64,000 nt of DNA from Lepisosteus oculatus (GCF_040954835.1 NC_090709.1:44896490-44960489); one strand, 5' to 3'; counted from the stretch's first letter, positions 21,060-33,323 are shown. Made by a program: numbers and translations. The notes: generated from the sequence alone by a model not told the origin.

Positions 21060-21650
21060 GAGGAGGTGCACCTCTACACAGAGGGTGGTGGGGGTGGGGA
21101 ACAGGCCGCCCAGTCCGTGTGGTTGAAGCCGATACCCTGGCTCCTCTCCAGACACAGCTGGGTGAGCTCCTCCAGTCAGGACAGGAGGCTCTACTGTACA
21201 CAGAGGGGGGTGGGGGTGGGGAACAAAGCCGATACCCTGGCTCCTCTCCAGACACAGCTGGGTGAGCTCCTCCAGTCAGGACAGGAGGCTCTACTGTACA
21301 CAGAGGGTGGTGGGGGTGGGGAACAAAGCCGATACCCTGGCTTCTCTCCAGACACAGCTGGGTGAGCTCCTCCAGTCAGGACAGGAGGCTCTTCTGTACA
21401 CAGAGGGTGGCGGGGGTGGGGAACAAGCTGCCCAGCCCTGTGGTTGAAGCCGATACCTTGGCTTCTCTCCAGCCACAGCTGTGTGAGCTCCTCCAGTCAG
21501 GACAGGAGGCTCTACTGTACACAAAGAGTGGCGGGGGTGTGGAACAAAGCTGATACCCCGGCTTCTCTCCAGACACAGCTGGGTGAGGTCCTCCAGTTAG
21601 GACAGGAGGCTCTTCTGTACACAGAGGGGGGCAGGGGTGGGGAACAAGCC
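21060..21650 (-). repeat. Expanded intron 0 repeat, unit 3
   Basis: About five tandem copies of the roughly 100-bp unit with GATACCCTGGCTCCTCTCC and CCTCCAGTCAGGACAGGAGG. Unit 8 has a closely similar expansion (63.25-63.75 kb), while units 1 and 2 have two copies. Confidence 0.85.
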
Positions 21651-21713
21651 GCCCAGCTGTGTGGCTCCGCCCCCTCCCCTCCCCTCTGTGACTCTGGTTG
21701 TCTCGGCAGGACG

Positions 21714-24700
21714 ATGGACCGACAGAGATGCCGCACGGCCGTGCGCGGTCGCAGCAGGACCCGGGCCCGGCGAGGCGTCGTAAGTCCTCCCCTCCCGCCC
21801 GCCATCCAGCGTCCAGCGTCCAGCCCTCCTCCGACTGGCCTCTCCGCCCCCAGCAGAGCTCGCTGTATTATAATAATAATAATAATAAACTTCACTGATA
21901 GAGCACCTTTCACACACATAGCAGCGCAAAGCGCTTGACAGACCAGGTCTCACGGTAACACCTCCAGACGAGGAGAGACACTTCCAGTGGTGATCTTGAC
22001 TGAGGACACGCCTTGGCTCAAGAGACAGGGTCGCAGGTCCATTATAGCCTTCTGAGAGCACAGATTGCCTCTGAACGTCCCAGACTCTTACTGGACACAC
22101 TGTACACACTCACCTGTCCAGACTCTCACTGGACACACTGTACACACTCACCTGTCCACACTCTTACTGGACACACTGGACACACTCACCTGTCCAGACT
22201 CTCACTGGACACACTGTACACACTCACCTGTCCACACTCTCACTGGACACACTGTAAACACTCACCTGTCCACACTCTCACTGGACACACTGTAGAGACT
22301 GCCCAAGGCCCCTAGTCGCGACACGACTGGGCTGGGCTATGTGGTCAGAGCTGTCTCGGAGATGGGCTGTTTGGCGTCTTCACAGGTCACACCGGTCAGG
22401 CCGAACCCGGACTGGCAGCGGGAGAGGTCCCGGCCCAAGTCCCGGTGCTTTTCCGTAAGTCTCACCTGGTCGCCTTCCGCGAGACTGGACCGGCCGCCCT
22501 GTGGTGGGCCCGGTGCCCCACATCTACCCTACAGCTCCCCACACTGACCCCTAAACTCCCGATACCCTACAGCTCCCCACACTGACCCCTAAACTCCCGA
22601 TACCCTACAGCTCCCCACACTGAACCCTAAACTCCCGATACCCTACAGCTCCCCACACTGACCCCTAAACTCCCGATACCCTACAGCTCCCCACTCTGAC
22701 CCCCACAGTCCTGATGGCCGAGAGGTCTCTGCTTGTTGTAGTGATTGAGTGAGCTCTGTGGACCTGACCTTTGTCTTGTGTCCTCGTTTCCAGCGTCTCC
22801 TAGTGGTCCGGCATTTCACACGACCTGAAGGTGAGATCTGGGGAGGAGACAGAGCACCCCCTAACACCCCTGAGCTGGGTTACAGGGTAAGACAGCTTCT
22901 TACTGTTGGACACACCTGTCCACACTCTTACTGGACACACTGGACACACTCGCCTGTCCGGACTCTTACTGGACACACTGGACACACTCACCTGTCCACA
23001 TTCTCACTGGACACACTGTACATACTCACCTGTCCACACTCTCACTGGACACATTGTACACACTCACCTGTCCACACTCTCACTGGACACAGTGTACACA
23101 CTCACCTGTCCAGGCGTAGTCTGTGCTCCTCATCCCCCCTGCGTTGTGTCTCCCCCTCTCCCCGCTGGACAGAATCCTGTGGTGTCTTCTTGTCTCCCCG
23201 AGCTCGTCCAGAAGCTGGAGAGGGCGGCCGAGCTGCAGCTGGAGCTCCCGGGGTCGCCCGGCTCGTTCCGCTCGGTGTCCCCCCTCTCCTCGCCCGAGAG
23301 CCCCCTCCGCTCCCCGCCCCCGGCCCCCCCCTCCGGCCCCCTCAGGCCCCTGACCGCCCCGCCCCGCTGCCCCCCCTTCCTCGCCGCCATGCCCCTCGAG
23401 CCCCCCCTGCTGCCCGGGGCGGTGCCCCTGCCCCTGCCCCCGCCCGTCCTGCCCCCCATCGCCCGCCCGGCCCCGCCAGGCCCCTCCTGGGGCTCCCCGG
23501 TGCGGAGGGCAAGGAGAGAGGCTGAGATGTCTGACGAGGCAAGTGGGGCAGAGTCTGTCCGTCTGTCCGTCTGTCCGTCCATCTGTCCGTCTGTCCATCT
23601 ATCCTTCTGTCCATCTGTCCTTTTCTCTGTCCTGTCCTTCTGTCCTTTTCTCTGTCCTTCTGTCTTTCTGTTCTTTTCTGTGTCCATCTGTCTTTCTGTC
23701 TTTTTCTGTCTTTCTATTGTAGTGGAAATCTAATGAGTTAATTGATTCTTAAAAATGTAGAGAGCTTTGCAAAAAAATATATTGGTGCTTTTAGATAATA
23801 TTTCAAGGATATAACTGCTATGCTACAGTACGTGCAGAATTTTAGAAAACAGTTCGTCAACAAAGTACACTGTTTAGGTTAGTTTAGAAGACAATGTACC
23901 AAAACAATATATGCTGTCTGGGTCATTAGAATTAGCTGAAAGTAACTGATAAGCTTTGAATAACAAATCTAGTTTTTCTTCTCTCGCTCTATGATGTAAT
24001 CTGTTTTCTCTTAGAGAAAGGGGAAGTTTTAGAAGGGACCAAGTGCTGAACTTTTTTACAGCGCAACGTCTTATAAAAACCCTGTACTGCTTGTAACAAA
24101 TTGAGTCTCTGGTTGCACTTGGCGAAGTGGCAGCAGGGCTCCCAATATTGCAATATTGAAATAAAGACCTTACTCAGGTGAGAACTCTCTCTTGTGGCTT
24201 CCTTGATAGTTAAATTCCACGACAGTTTGGGGGCTCGTCCGGGATCACAAACCTGAGCGCAAACGGCTGCTGAAACTCCATCCGGACCCGGACAATTTTA
24301 GCAAATTGGACGAACCTCGGAGGATAAACTGTTTATCCTTCCAGAGACGCGTCTGGAGAATTGGCAGCTGTCTGACGTCAGTAAGTGATCCTTTAAAATT
24401 AATAGTTTGAGAAGCGAGCCACAGGGGTGTTCTCACGCGGGTTTGATGAGTCTGGGACTCATATAAAGAACTTATCTTAACACAGACGTGTGGTTTTTGC
24501 TCTGCGGAGTAGTTAATGTGATAAGGTTCTAAAGTAAGGCACCGATCGGTAAAAATGGGAAATTAAAATTCAAAGACGAAAATGGGACCGAGCAGTCCAG
24601 CAAAAGTACATGTACGACAAATTCGGAGAAACCTAGCCTGGGTTAGGGAAAAAAATTATGTTCATGAACTGTAAAGCTAGGGTAAAAGGTGTAAGGGAAC

Positions 24701-27700
24701 TTGCACATAATTTATATATGATAATTAGGGGCCCATAACTATGAAGGATCTTTGTAAGTGAATCAGAATGGACAGAGGAAAGTTGAATTAGGAAAAAGAA
24801 GTTTCCTGAAGAAGGGGAAACTTAGAAGAGAAGGAGAAGAAATGAAAGAAAATGAATTGGAAAACTTATTTAATGGAAAGAGGAATCACAGAAATAATGG
24901 GAAGCTTAAAAAAAGACTAGTCTTGAAACTAAAGAACAGCAAGCTGCAGCTAAAGTCATGGCCATGCGTACTAAAAAGAAAAAGTCTCCACCGAAATTAG
25001 AAAGCGGTCCGGAGCCACTTGTTTGTGAAATACCAATGTGCACTTTTCCAGGTCCAGAAGGAACTCCAGCATATGTACAGTACATTGACATTGGTCTCCT
25101 AGTGAATTATTTGCATTAGTTAAGTCTTTTCCTTAATTGCCTGATGATCGTAAAGAATTTAGAAGAAAGGCAAGCGCCTTGTTCTTGATTGTCTTAAGCC
25201 TAATTACAGTGACATAACCTTGTTGCTAGATCATATTGTTCCTAAAGGTTTACAACGTCCTCTAAAAAGGAGGAGGCAGATTGGCGGATACGTGACCCAA
25301 ATGATGAAGAAGTATCCATCTAAATTAAACCACACGAACATGGAGAGGAAAAGTTAGGCGGCCGCTTCTAAAAAGAGGTAAGGACTCCTCTTTTCTAAAA
25401 AGTCCCTTGTCCTCTCCATGTTGCTGTGGTGGGTTCAGGGTTTTCCTGAAGCTGAAGCGAGTACAACAGAAAAAATGAGTTAATGGTGTATGTGTTTTAG
25501 ATGCCTGCTTTGTGAAGGTGGGGTAGAAAAGGAGGGATTGCTGAAGGAATAGCATCTCGCCCTGCCCGTGCGAAAAAATCCAGGTGTTGCATCCTGGTAC
25601 ACGACTGCAGTACGGCTGAAGGTAGCAACTAGAACTGTACTCGCAGAAGAGCCGAAAATGGTAACTCGATTCAACTGTGTGTTTAAAGCCAGGATTTCGA
25701 ACCTGGTCCGTGTTCCCGTATTGTGATAGTTCGTCAGTTTGTCTCGACTGGGGGATTCCGCGGGGCGCGTGGGAGACGTGAAAATGGTTTGGTGTGAAGG
25801 GAAAAAAAGTTTGATTAATCCAAAGTGAAACTTAAAAGAAATATTGACTGTCAGACGGAATTTAGGCTGAACAGGAATGTAGAAAAGTGTATGAACCTTT
25901 GGATAAAAATATTTAGAGGAATATTTGAGAATTCAACAGAATATCATAGATAAGACGGAAAAATCCCAGATGGAAAAGCTAAAAGCAATGGCTGAACGAA
26001 ACGAAGTTGTATATGTAGAAAAAGAAAAAGCAAAAGAAGAAATAGAACGCCTTAAGAGAGAATCTGGGAGAAGGGTGGGAATTAGTGTGGAGATTTTTGA
26101 AAGAGCATTTCCCACCGAAAACTGATTAGAGAAAAGTAACAGCATGTCAGCAGAAGGAAGTGAGGATGTTTTCAGATTTTACAGAAAGGTTTATAGCTTT
26201 ATGGATAGTATACTCGGGGTTAGCCGATGAAAAGGAAGTGAATAAAGATACTTCCACAGTAATAAAACAAATTTACTTGAGTGGGTTAAAACCTGATGTT
26301 GCCAAGAATGTGCAACTATGCTTTCCTGATATTACAGAGACAGATGTGATTTAATAACTCGCGAAGCATGCATGCAGAAGTGCGAGCGCTGCAAATGGGT
26401 GGTAAAAAGACTCCCAAGGAGGAGAAAAGGGAGCCGCCAGTTTGTCGAAATTATTGTGCGACTTTAATGTTATAATGAGATATAAAACCTCAAAGACAAA
26501 ACTACTAATAAGCTGGTGTGCAGTTACTAAAAAAAAAATGTGTTTTTTGGAGAAATTGTAAGACGCTTGATTTCACAATTAAAGAACTTGTCAGAAGCTG
26601 AAACGAGAGCCGTGTGTGAACTAACAGTTTTAATCTAGTAAACCCCTCTGTAGCCTTCCTAAATTTATCTCAGGATTTAAATAAAAGTGAAATAATCTTA
26701 CAGTGTGCAGTAACTGTGGGGCACAGGAGCACAGCTGTCCTGTTTTTAGACTAAAACAGCATAAAGATGTGATATAACGTTTTCTAACGGATAACAGGAG
26801 GCTACAGGAGAAGGAGTGCAAGGGTTGTGTTTAAAGCAAATGTAAGCTGTCACAGTCTGCTTGGGAAAATATGTACAGTTTCAACTACTGATGTGGGTGG
26901 GGGACACCCCAGACCTATTTTAGGCCCAGACTGCAGCATTTTATAAGGAATTTCTGTATGAAATAGCATTTATGTGAACTACCTCGAAAGAGTTATGTGA
27001 TATTGTGATTGTTTTACCTAATGAGGGAATCCATAAGGCCGGGCTACTCCAAGTATTGGATCTTGAGAGGAAAAAAAAAGGAGTATAAAACCAACTACAT
27101 GATAAAGCCAGGGTGAATGCCTTCTCAGAACGAGCTTGTCTAGTGACATATTGGTTTGAGGGGGGTAGTGCAGTCTAAAGACAAAATTGCCTTGACCCCT
27201 GCAGCAGAAACCGTTTTTGATGTTTTGAAACAAGCTTTCTTGCAGGCACTGGCCCTGGACTGGATTCCCTCAGACGGATCATCTGTATGTAATCTGTATG
27301 TAAGTGAAAGAAATGGGTCGTGAGCTGTTGTGCTGGTGCAGGAGGCATGGAGATAAGCCCTCGGTGGGCACTGCCCTACCGCTTGTATTATGATCAAGGG
27401 ACAGGCTGTGGCTGGATTATTCGGGGTGAGATGGACTGAGATCACCCTCAGTCTGCTGGAACAGTGGAATGAAGGAACAGAACTCTAAAAGATCGACTAG
27501 ACATCAGACTGAAGGAACACCATGGAATGCGGGCTGGATCAAACAGAACTGTGTAATAGAGCCTGTTTGATATTATCACAAGCCAATCAACAAAACTTCC
27601 TGGAGGGATGAATTTGGCTAATGGATTGTTGAATTTGCTGATTCTCTATTGTAGTATTGTAGGTTGTTAATTGAAGTGGTGGACAGGTGCTGGACGCTTG

Positions 27701-30700
27701 GAGACCTCCAGTAGAGGGAAGATATGACCTGATACCTGGCGAGTGGGTGTGGGTGAGGATGATATACCCTGCCAGATGTTGCAACCCCGCTGGGGAGGGA
27801 CCATATCAAGTGCAACTGACTATCGACTCTGCCATCTGAGTGACAGGACGAGATCGCTGGATCTACGCATTGCGCCGACACCGAACCACTGCACCAGAGA
27901 CTGAGTGAACATTAATTATTATATTGTCAGTGTTTCTGTGTTTGTTGAGCTTCCTGAGGGGGGGCGACAGTGTACCTGTTAAGTGTAATGAGTTTTACTT
28001 TGATAAAATGGGGATATGGAATCAATACTTTATCAGTCAGCCACAAATAATAATCAGAGCTCATGTTGGGATTGTATTGCTATAAAAGATGCTCATGGGA
28101 GTAATCCCCTTTGATAGAGGTGATTATTTAGGTTTATTGGCATGGGTAAATAGCCCTGCTTTTAGTCTGAGTGTAACTCAGATATATTAAAATGGAAATA
28201 ACTGTATGCTCCTCACTTTAATCACAGTTTTAAGCCTATCTCTATTAGGGTGATAGACAGCTGTTTAGGTAAGCAAAGACTAAACAGTACTTGTATTCTA
28301 GACAATTATTAGCAAATTAATGACTTAGCAAAGCACATCTTTGAAAAATATATATCACAATTATAATCCAGATGACTGGGGCATTGGTGCATGGCTACAG
28401 TCTGTGCTAGGAACCTGGAGAGGGTCTCTGGTTCAATACATATTTGTGTGTCTGGTATTATTCGTTATGATCATACTGTTAATATCCTGCTTGAAAAACA
28501 TGTGGACTAAAGCTGCTGCTTCTGTGCTAATTGTACGCCCTGAAGGGATCATGAAGGTAAAAAAAATTGTAGAGAAAGGTTCTCCTATCTAGTGGCAGAA
28601 CCTGATGGGTAGAACAATATAGTTTTAAGGGGAGTTACCCTTGGGAGTGATTCCCATAGATGCACATTATTATTATGGTTTGTTTGTTTATAATAAGATG
28701 TTTTGCAGGAACGGACCAAAGAGAAATTTTACAACTTCAGCTAGAATTGTTCTGCAAAACGGCACAGCTGAGGCAGTGGAACAATGTGTAGATTTTTCTA
28801 AGAGTTATTACCCAGCTGTTGACCAATCTTGTAAAAAACCCCTAAGAAAAATGCTGGGCTCCAGCCCACAGGGATTTACCTGTGCTGTAAGAACTAATGC
28901 GTGAATAAGTAGACTGGATTCTGGTGAAAGACAGGAAAAAGAGGTGGTGTTCGCTCAGGTGGAGGGGGCCGTGCCAGGTGCCCTGAATTCATGCTTCCCA
29001 CTGTAAAAAGGTCACAAACGAACTGAGCAAAGCGCAGGAGTGATGTCTACACAGGGATAGATGGGGATCACATGCTTGGGACTGATGTGCACAGCCTTTT
29101 TCCTTTTTATGTGGAAGCCTGTCACCACCCAGAAAGAGGAAGAATCTAAACGCGAAGCCTCTTTGTATACAAACTGGCTGAATGAAACTGATAATGAGGG
29201 GGATATGAGTAATTTGTGGTACAAATTTATAAATCATACTGTAAAGTTAAAGAAATTTAATGCATCTTGTTATGTATGTGCTTTAATGCCTCATTCTACA
29301 GCCTCACCCATTTCTCTCCTGGTTAGAATCACTGTTTGGGCCAGGGGGAATGTTTTTCTTTAAGTTACTAACACCGATTATAGTAGCTGTGATACTTGTA
29401 TTTCTGTTTTTGTGTTGCTGTACAAAATATATTATTCCAATGCTTTGAAATATGGTAATTAATATGTTTGCGCATCAGTATGTTCTGATAATAACGGAAG
29501 AATCTGAAGTATGGGAGCCTCCTGGGAGTCCATATGAAGAATCTAACTTTTAATCATTTTCAAGAATAAAAAGGAGGGAATTGTAGTGGAAATCTAATGA
29601 GTTAATTGATTCTTAAAAATGTAGAGAGCTTTGCAAAAAAATATATTGGTGCTTTTAGATAATATTTCAAGGATATAACTGCTATGCTACAGTACGTGCA
29701 GAATTTTAGAAAACAGTTCGTCAACAAAGTACACTGTTTAGGTTAGTTTAGAAGACAATGTACCAAAACAATATATGCTGTCTGGGTCATTAGAATTAGC
29801 TGAAAGTAACTGATAAGCTTTGAATAACAAATCTAGTTTTTCTTCTCTCGCTCTATGATGTAATCTGTTTTCTCTTAGAGAAAGGGGAAGTTTTAGAAGG
29901 GACCAAGTGCTGAACTTTTTTACAGCGCAACGTCTTATAAAAACCCTGTACTGCTTGTAACAAATTGAGTCTCTGGTTGCACTTGGCGAAGTGGCAGCAG
30001 GGCTCCCAATATTGCAATATTGAAATAAAGACCTTACTCAGGTGAGAACTCTCTCTTGTGGCTTCCTTGATAGTTAAATTCCACGACACTATCCATCACT
30101 CTATCTATCCTTTTCTCTGTCCATCTGTCTTTCTGTCCTTTTCTGTCTTTCTGTCCTTTTCTCTGTCTTTTTGTCCATCTGTACTTCTCTCTTTCTGTCT
30201 TTCTGTCCTTCTGTCTGAGTCTCTCTTTTTCTCTGTGTCTGTCCCTCTCTCCCTGTCTCTCTCCCTGTGTCTTTCCATGTCTCCCTGCTCTCTGTCTGTC
30301 CTGCGTTGTCCCAGCTGGGTCTGTCTCCCTGTGTCTCTCCGTGTGTCCCCCTGCTCTCTGTCTGTCCTGCGTTGTCCCAGCCGGGTCTCTCTCCCTGTGT
30401 CTCTCCGTGTGTCTCCCTGCCTGTCTCTCTGTCTGTCCTGCGTTGTCCCAGCTAGGTCTCCCTCCCTCCTCTCTCTCTCCGTGTGTCTCCCTGCTCTCTG
30501 TCTGTCCTGCGTTGTCCCAGCTGGGTCTCTCTCCCTGTGTCTCTCCGTGTGTCTCCCTGCTCTCTGTCTGTCCTGCGTTGTCCCAGCTGGGCCTCTCTCC
30601 CTGTGTCTCTCCGTGTGTCTCCCTGCTCTCTGTCTGTCCTGCGTTGTCCCAGCCAGGTCTCTCTCCCTGTGTCTCTCCGTGTGTCTCCCTGCCTGTCTCT

Positions 30701-32157
30701 CTGTCTGTCCTGCGTTGTCCCAGCTAGGTCTCCCTCCCTCCTTTCTCTCTCCGTGTGTCTCCCTGCTCTCTGTATGTCCTGCGTTGTCCCAGCTGGGTCT
30801 CTCTCCCTGTGTCTCTCCGTGTGTCTCCCTGTCTGTCTCTCTGTCTGTCCTGCGTTGTCCCAGCTGGGCCTGTCTCCTCTGCTCTCTGACTTCAGCTCTG
30901 TTCGCCGATGTCCCGCCAGCCCGTCTCTCTCTCAGCCTGTCTCTTGACTTGCAGGATGAAGAGGAGGTGGAGACAGCTCTTCCGGCAGGAGAGAGGAAGG
31001 AGGTCAGTCCTGGTCCCACCCTGCACCCTGTCCTGTCTGTGGTGGAGTTTTGCCGTCTTGTCTGTCCCTGGGTCTCAGTGTCTCTCTCTCTTTCAGCCCT
31101 GTCTGTCAGTGTCTCTCTCGTCCTGCTGTCTGCCTGTCCCTGCCTCTCTGTCTCTCTCTCTTTCAGCCCTGTCTGTCAGTGTCTCTCTCCTCCTCCTCTC
31201 TGTCCTCAGTGTGTCTCTCTCCTCCTCTCTGTCCTGTGGTTTCCAGTGGGTCAGTATTAGTGGGCTACACCCAGGCTCACTGCGAGTGTGATCTCAGCAG
31301 AGTCTCTGTGCTCTTGGGACACTTGACTCACCTGTCTCTCTCTTTCTCTCCCTGTGCTGTCCCTCTCCTGCCCCCTCTCTCCCTCCTCGGACTCCAGCTG
31401 GAGGAGGTCCAATCACCACCTCCTGTGAGACAGAAGAAAAAGAAGGTGGGTAATGCTCTGATCCTCTCTTTACTCCTGTCCAGTGTCCAGTCAGTGTGTG
31501 TGTATGAACCCCTCTCTCTCTCAGTGTAGTGTTCATGTACTGGAGTGTCCAGTCAGTGTGTCTGTATGAACCCCTCTCTCTCTCAGTGCAGTGTTCATGT
31601 ACTGGAGTGTCCAGTCAGTGTGTCTGTATGAACCCCTCTCTCTCTCAGTGCAGTGTTCATGTACTGGAGTGTCCAGTCAGTGTGTCTGTATGAACCCCTC
31701 TCTCTCTCAGTGCAGTGTTCATGTACTGGAGTGTCCAGTCAGTGTGTCTGTATGAACCCCTCTCTCTCTCAGTGCAGTGTTCATGTACTGGAGTGTCCAG
31801 TCCGACTCTTAACGTGACTCTCCTGTCTCTGCTTCAGAAGCGCCGATGCGTCTTTTTGATGTCCCTGAGCTGCGTGTCGGTGGAGACAGAAGATCAGGAC
31901 GAGCCGATGGAGGTGGCGGAGACCGTAGCTCAGGAGAGGAAGAGCGAGGGAGAGGAGGAGCAGGCTGCCGGGAAGGACAAGAAGAGGAAGAGGAGGGGCG
32001 GGTGAGCAGACAGGGGGGTGCCGCCCGGTCATGTCTGTGATTCAAGGAGGAGTCTCCTCTTGCTGTTTGATGTCATGGTGACGTCTGTGTCTATGTCCCT
32101 CACACCTGCAATAACAATATTCTTTCCAGGTTCCTTTCCTGGTTCTGTGCCTGCTAA
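21714..32157 (+). CDS. Array gene copy 3: basic, proline-rich protein, about 293 aa, intact but with a retrovirus in intron 4
   Basis: Coding exons: 21714-21779, 22386-22454, 22794-22886, 23173-23538, 30955-31002, 31398-31445, 31838-32001, 32130-32157. The spliced frame is open (293 codons). Exon 4 is 366 bp, eight codons shorter than in copies 1 and 2, having lost one repeat of the SSRSGSPG type; the length change keeps the frame. Exon 7 carries one more codon (VAET instead of VAT) and ends in a Gly-rich RRGGR. The last residues are WFCAC. Intron 4 spans 7416 bp because an endogenous retrovirus lies in it in the same orientation as the gene, bringing a polyadenylation signal in each LTR. Whether full transcripts pass through it cannot be told from sequence. 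The GC donor of intron 4 is kept. Confidence 0.66.
22079..22296. repeat. Intron 1 minisatellite, copy 3
   Basis: About six copies of the 38-bp CACCTGTCCAGACTC unit, far fewer than in copies 1 and 2. Confidence 0.88.
22526..22705. repeat. Intron 2 minisatellite, copy 3
   Basis: About four to five copies of the CTAAACTCCCGATACCCTAC unit. Confidence 0.88.
22910..23117. repeat. Intron 3 minisatellite, copy 3
   Basis: About five to six copies of the intron 1/3 unit, mostly the CTGTCCACACTCTC variant. Confidence 0.85.
23557..23717. repeat. Intron 4 GTCT/GTCC array, copy 3, part before the retrovirus
   Basis: Tetramer-rich sequence that stops abruptly at the retroviral LTR. The last four bases (CTAT, 23714-23717) are repeated on the far side of the insertion. 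Confidence 0.88.
23718..24224 (+). repeat. 5' LTR of the endogenous retrovirus
   Basis: 507 bp, TGTAGTGG to ACGACA. It holds a TATAAAA box at 24072-24078 and AATAAA at 24160-24165, giving the usual U3-R-U5 order. Confidence 0.92.
24228..24245 (+). other. Retroviral primer-binding site (tRNA-Pro type)
   Basis: TGGGGGCTCGTCCGGGAT, starting three bases after the 5' LTR. It matches the 18-base proline-tRNA primer-binding site known from gammaretroviruses. Confidence 0.88.
29568..29580 (+). other. Retroviral polypurine tract
   Basis: A purine run (AAAAAGGAGGGAA) directly before the 3' LTR, as expected for plus-strand priming. Confidence 0.8.
29582..30088 (+). repeat. 3' LTR of the endogenous retrovirus
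   Basis: 507 bp, by eye identical to the 5' LTR. TATA box at 29936-29942 and AATAAA at 30024-30029. CTAT follows at 30089-30092. Confidence 0.92.
30093..30862. repeat. Intron 4 repeats, copy 3, part after the retrovirus (66-bp array)
   Basis: Short GTCT-type sequence, then about nine copies of the 66-bp unit with CTCTCCGTGTGTCTCCCTGC and TGTCCTGCGTTGTCCCAG. Other copies have only two to four of these units, so this array expanded in copy 3. Confidence 0.9.
31071..31247. repeat. Intron 5 repeats, copy 3
   Basis: Two 70-bp units ending TCTCTCTCTTTCAG and two CTCCTCCTCC-type units; a small version of the copy 1 array. Confidence 0.85.
31479..31803. repeat. Intron 6 minisatellite, copy 3 (five units)
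   Basis: Five 62-bp units, almost all the CATGTACTGGAGTG variant, so homogenised within the copy. Confidence 0.9.
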
Positions 32158-32840
32158 GATCTGGACTGGACTGGACTGGACTGGACTGGAGCTGAGGGAC
32201 ACCAGACGACTGGACTGGAGCCTAGGGACACCAGACTGGACTGGACCGGAGCTGAGAGGCACTAGACTGGACTGGAGCTGAGGGACACCAGACTGTGCTG
32301 GACCGAAGCTGAGGGACCCCAGTCTGGACTGAAGCTGAGGGACCCCAGACTGTGCTGGACCGAAGCTGAGGGACCCCAGTCTGTGCTGGACCGAAGCTGA
32401 CGGACCCCAGTCTGTGCTGGACTGAAGCTGAGAGACCCCAGACTGTGCTGGTCTGAAGCTGAGGGACTGCAGACTGGACTGCACTGGAGCTGAGGGACAC
32501 CAGACTGGACTGGACTGGAGCTGAGGGGCCCCAGACTGCACTAGACTGGAGCTGAGAGGCCCCAGACTGGACTGGACCAAAGCTGAGGGACCTCAGGCTG
32601 TGCTGTACCGAAGCTGAGGGACCCCAGACTGTGCTGGACCGAAGCTTAGGGACCCCAGTCTGGACCGAAGCTGAGGGACCCCAGTCTGTGCTGGACCGAA
32701 GCTGAGGGACCCCAGACTGGACCGAAGCTGAGGGACCCCAGTCTGTGCTGGACCGATGCTGAGGGACCCCAGTCTGGACTGAAGCTGAGGGACCCCAGAC
32801 TGCACTGGACTGAAGCTGAGGGGTCCCAGACTGGACTGAT
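32158..32840. repeat. 3' UTR minisatellite, copy 3
   Basis: GAAGCTGAGGGACCCCAG repeats with more diverged units than in copies 1 and 2. Confidence 0.88.
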
Positions 32841-32858
32841 GACCTTTTGTTAAGCATC

Positions 32859-32864
32859 AATAAA
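32859..32864 (+). promoter_or_regulatory. Polyadenylation signal AATAAA, copy 3
   Basis: AATAAA about 700 bp after the stop codon, just after the 3' UTR repeat. Confidence 0.65.
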
Positions 32865-32916
32865 TTTTTTTTAAAAAATATCTGTTTAGCTTTTGGTTTT
32901 TTCCCTCCCCTCCCCT

Positions 32917-33323
32917 AAGATTGCTGCTGGGAGAGGTGTGAGTGGGGCCAGCAGGGGGCGCTCTCACCCTGCGGTCTGTGTGGGTCCTGATGCCCCAGTA
33001 TAGTGACGGGGGACACTGGACTGTAAACAGGCGCTGTCCTTCGGATGAGACGTCAAACCGAGGTCCTGACTCTCTGTGCTCATTAACAATCCCGGGGTGT
33101 CTCTGGAGAAGAGTAGGGGTGTTACCCCAGTGTCCTGGCCTGATTCCCCCCCTGGTCTTGACCCATCATGGCCTCCTAATCACCCCCCCCTCTCTGAACT
33201 GGCTCCATCCCTCTGCTCTCCTCCCCACTGAGAGCTGCTGTGTGCTGAGCGGACTGGAGCATCATCCAGGGGGGGCTGGAGGGGATCCCCCTGACCTGGG
33301 AGGAGCTCTGAGTGGAGAGTCCA
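32917..33323 (+). repeat. 5'-truncated SINE (5S-derived family), unit 3
   Basis: The same truncated body as in units 1 and 2. It has a GAGGTCCTGACTC piece that units 1 and 2 lack. Confidence 0.75.

Larger units (their letters stand above)
23718..30088 (+). mobile_element. Endogenous retrovirus (class I, gamma/epsilon-like), broken, in intron 4 of copy 3
   Basis: A fossil element of 6371 bp in the same orientation as the gene. It has two LTRs of 507 bp beginning TG and ending CA, which look identical by eye; a 4-bp target duplication (CTAT); a proline-tRNA primer-binding site; and a polypurine tract before the 3' LTR. Inside, in order, are gag-like remnants (about 24.7-26.8 kb, with a capsid-like stretch and a zinc-knuckle-like stretch), a pol remnant near 27.8-27.9 kb resembling the C-terminal part of integrase, and env-like remnants (about 28.3-29.5 kb) with transmembrane anchors. 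The interior is broken, with many breaks (probably tens). The LTR match points to a young insertion. Confidence 0.9.

Noticed and set aside
25685-25712. tRNA T-arm-like stretch (CCAGGATTTCGAACCTGG) inside the retrovirus
   Set aside because: It forms a short stem and a B-box-like loop on the minus strand, but no A box, anticodon arm or acceptor stem could be paired around it.
24758-29363. Open frames inside the endogenous retrovirus as active genes
   Set aside because: They are remnants of a broken fossil element; I report them only as gag-, pol- and env-like parts.
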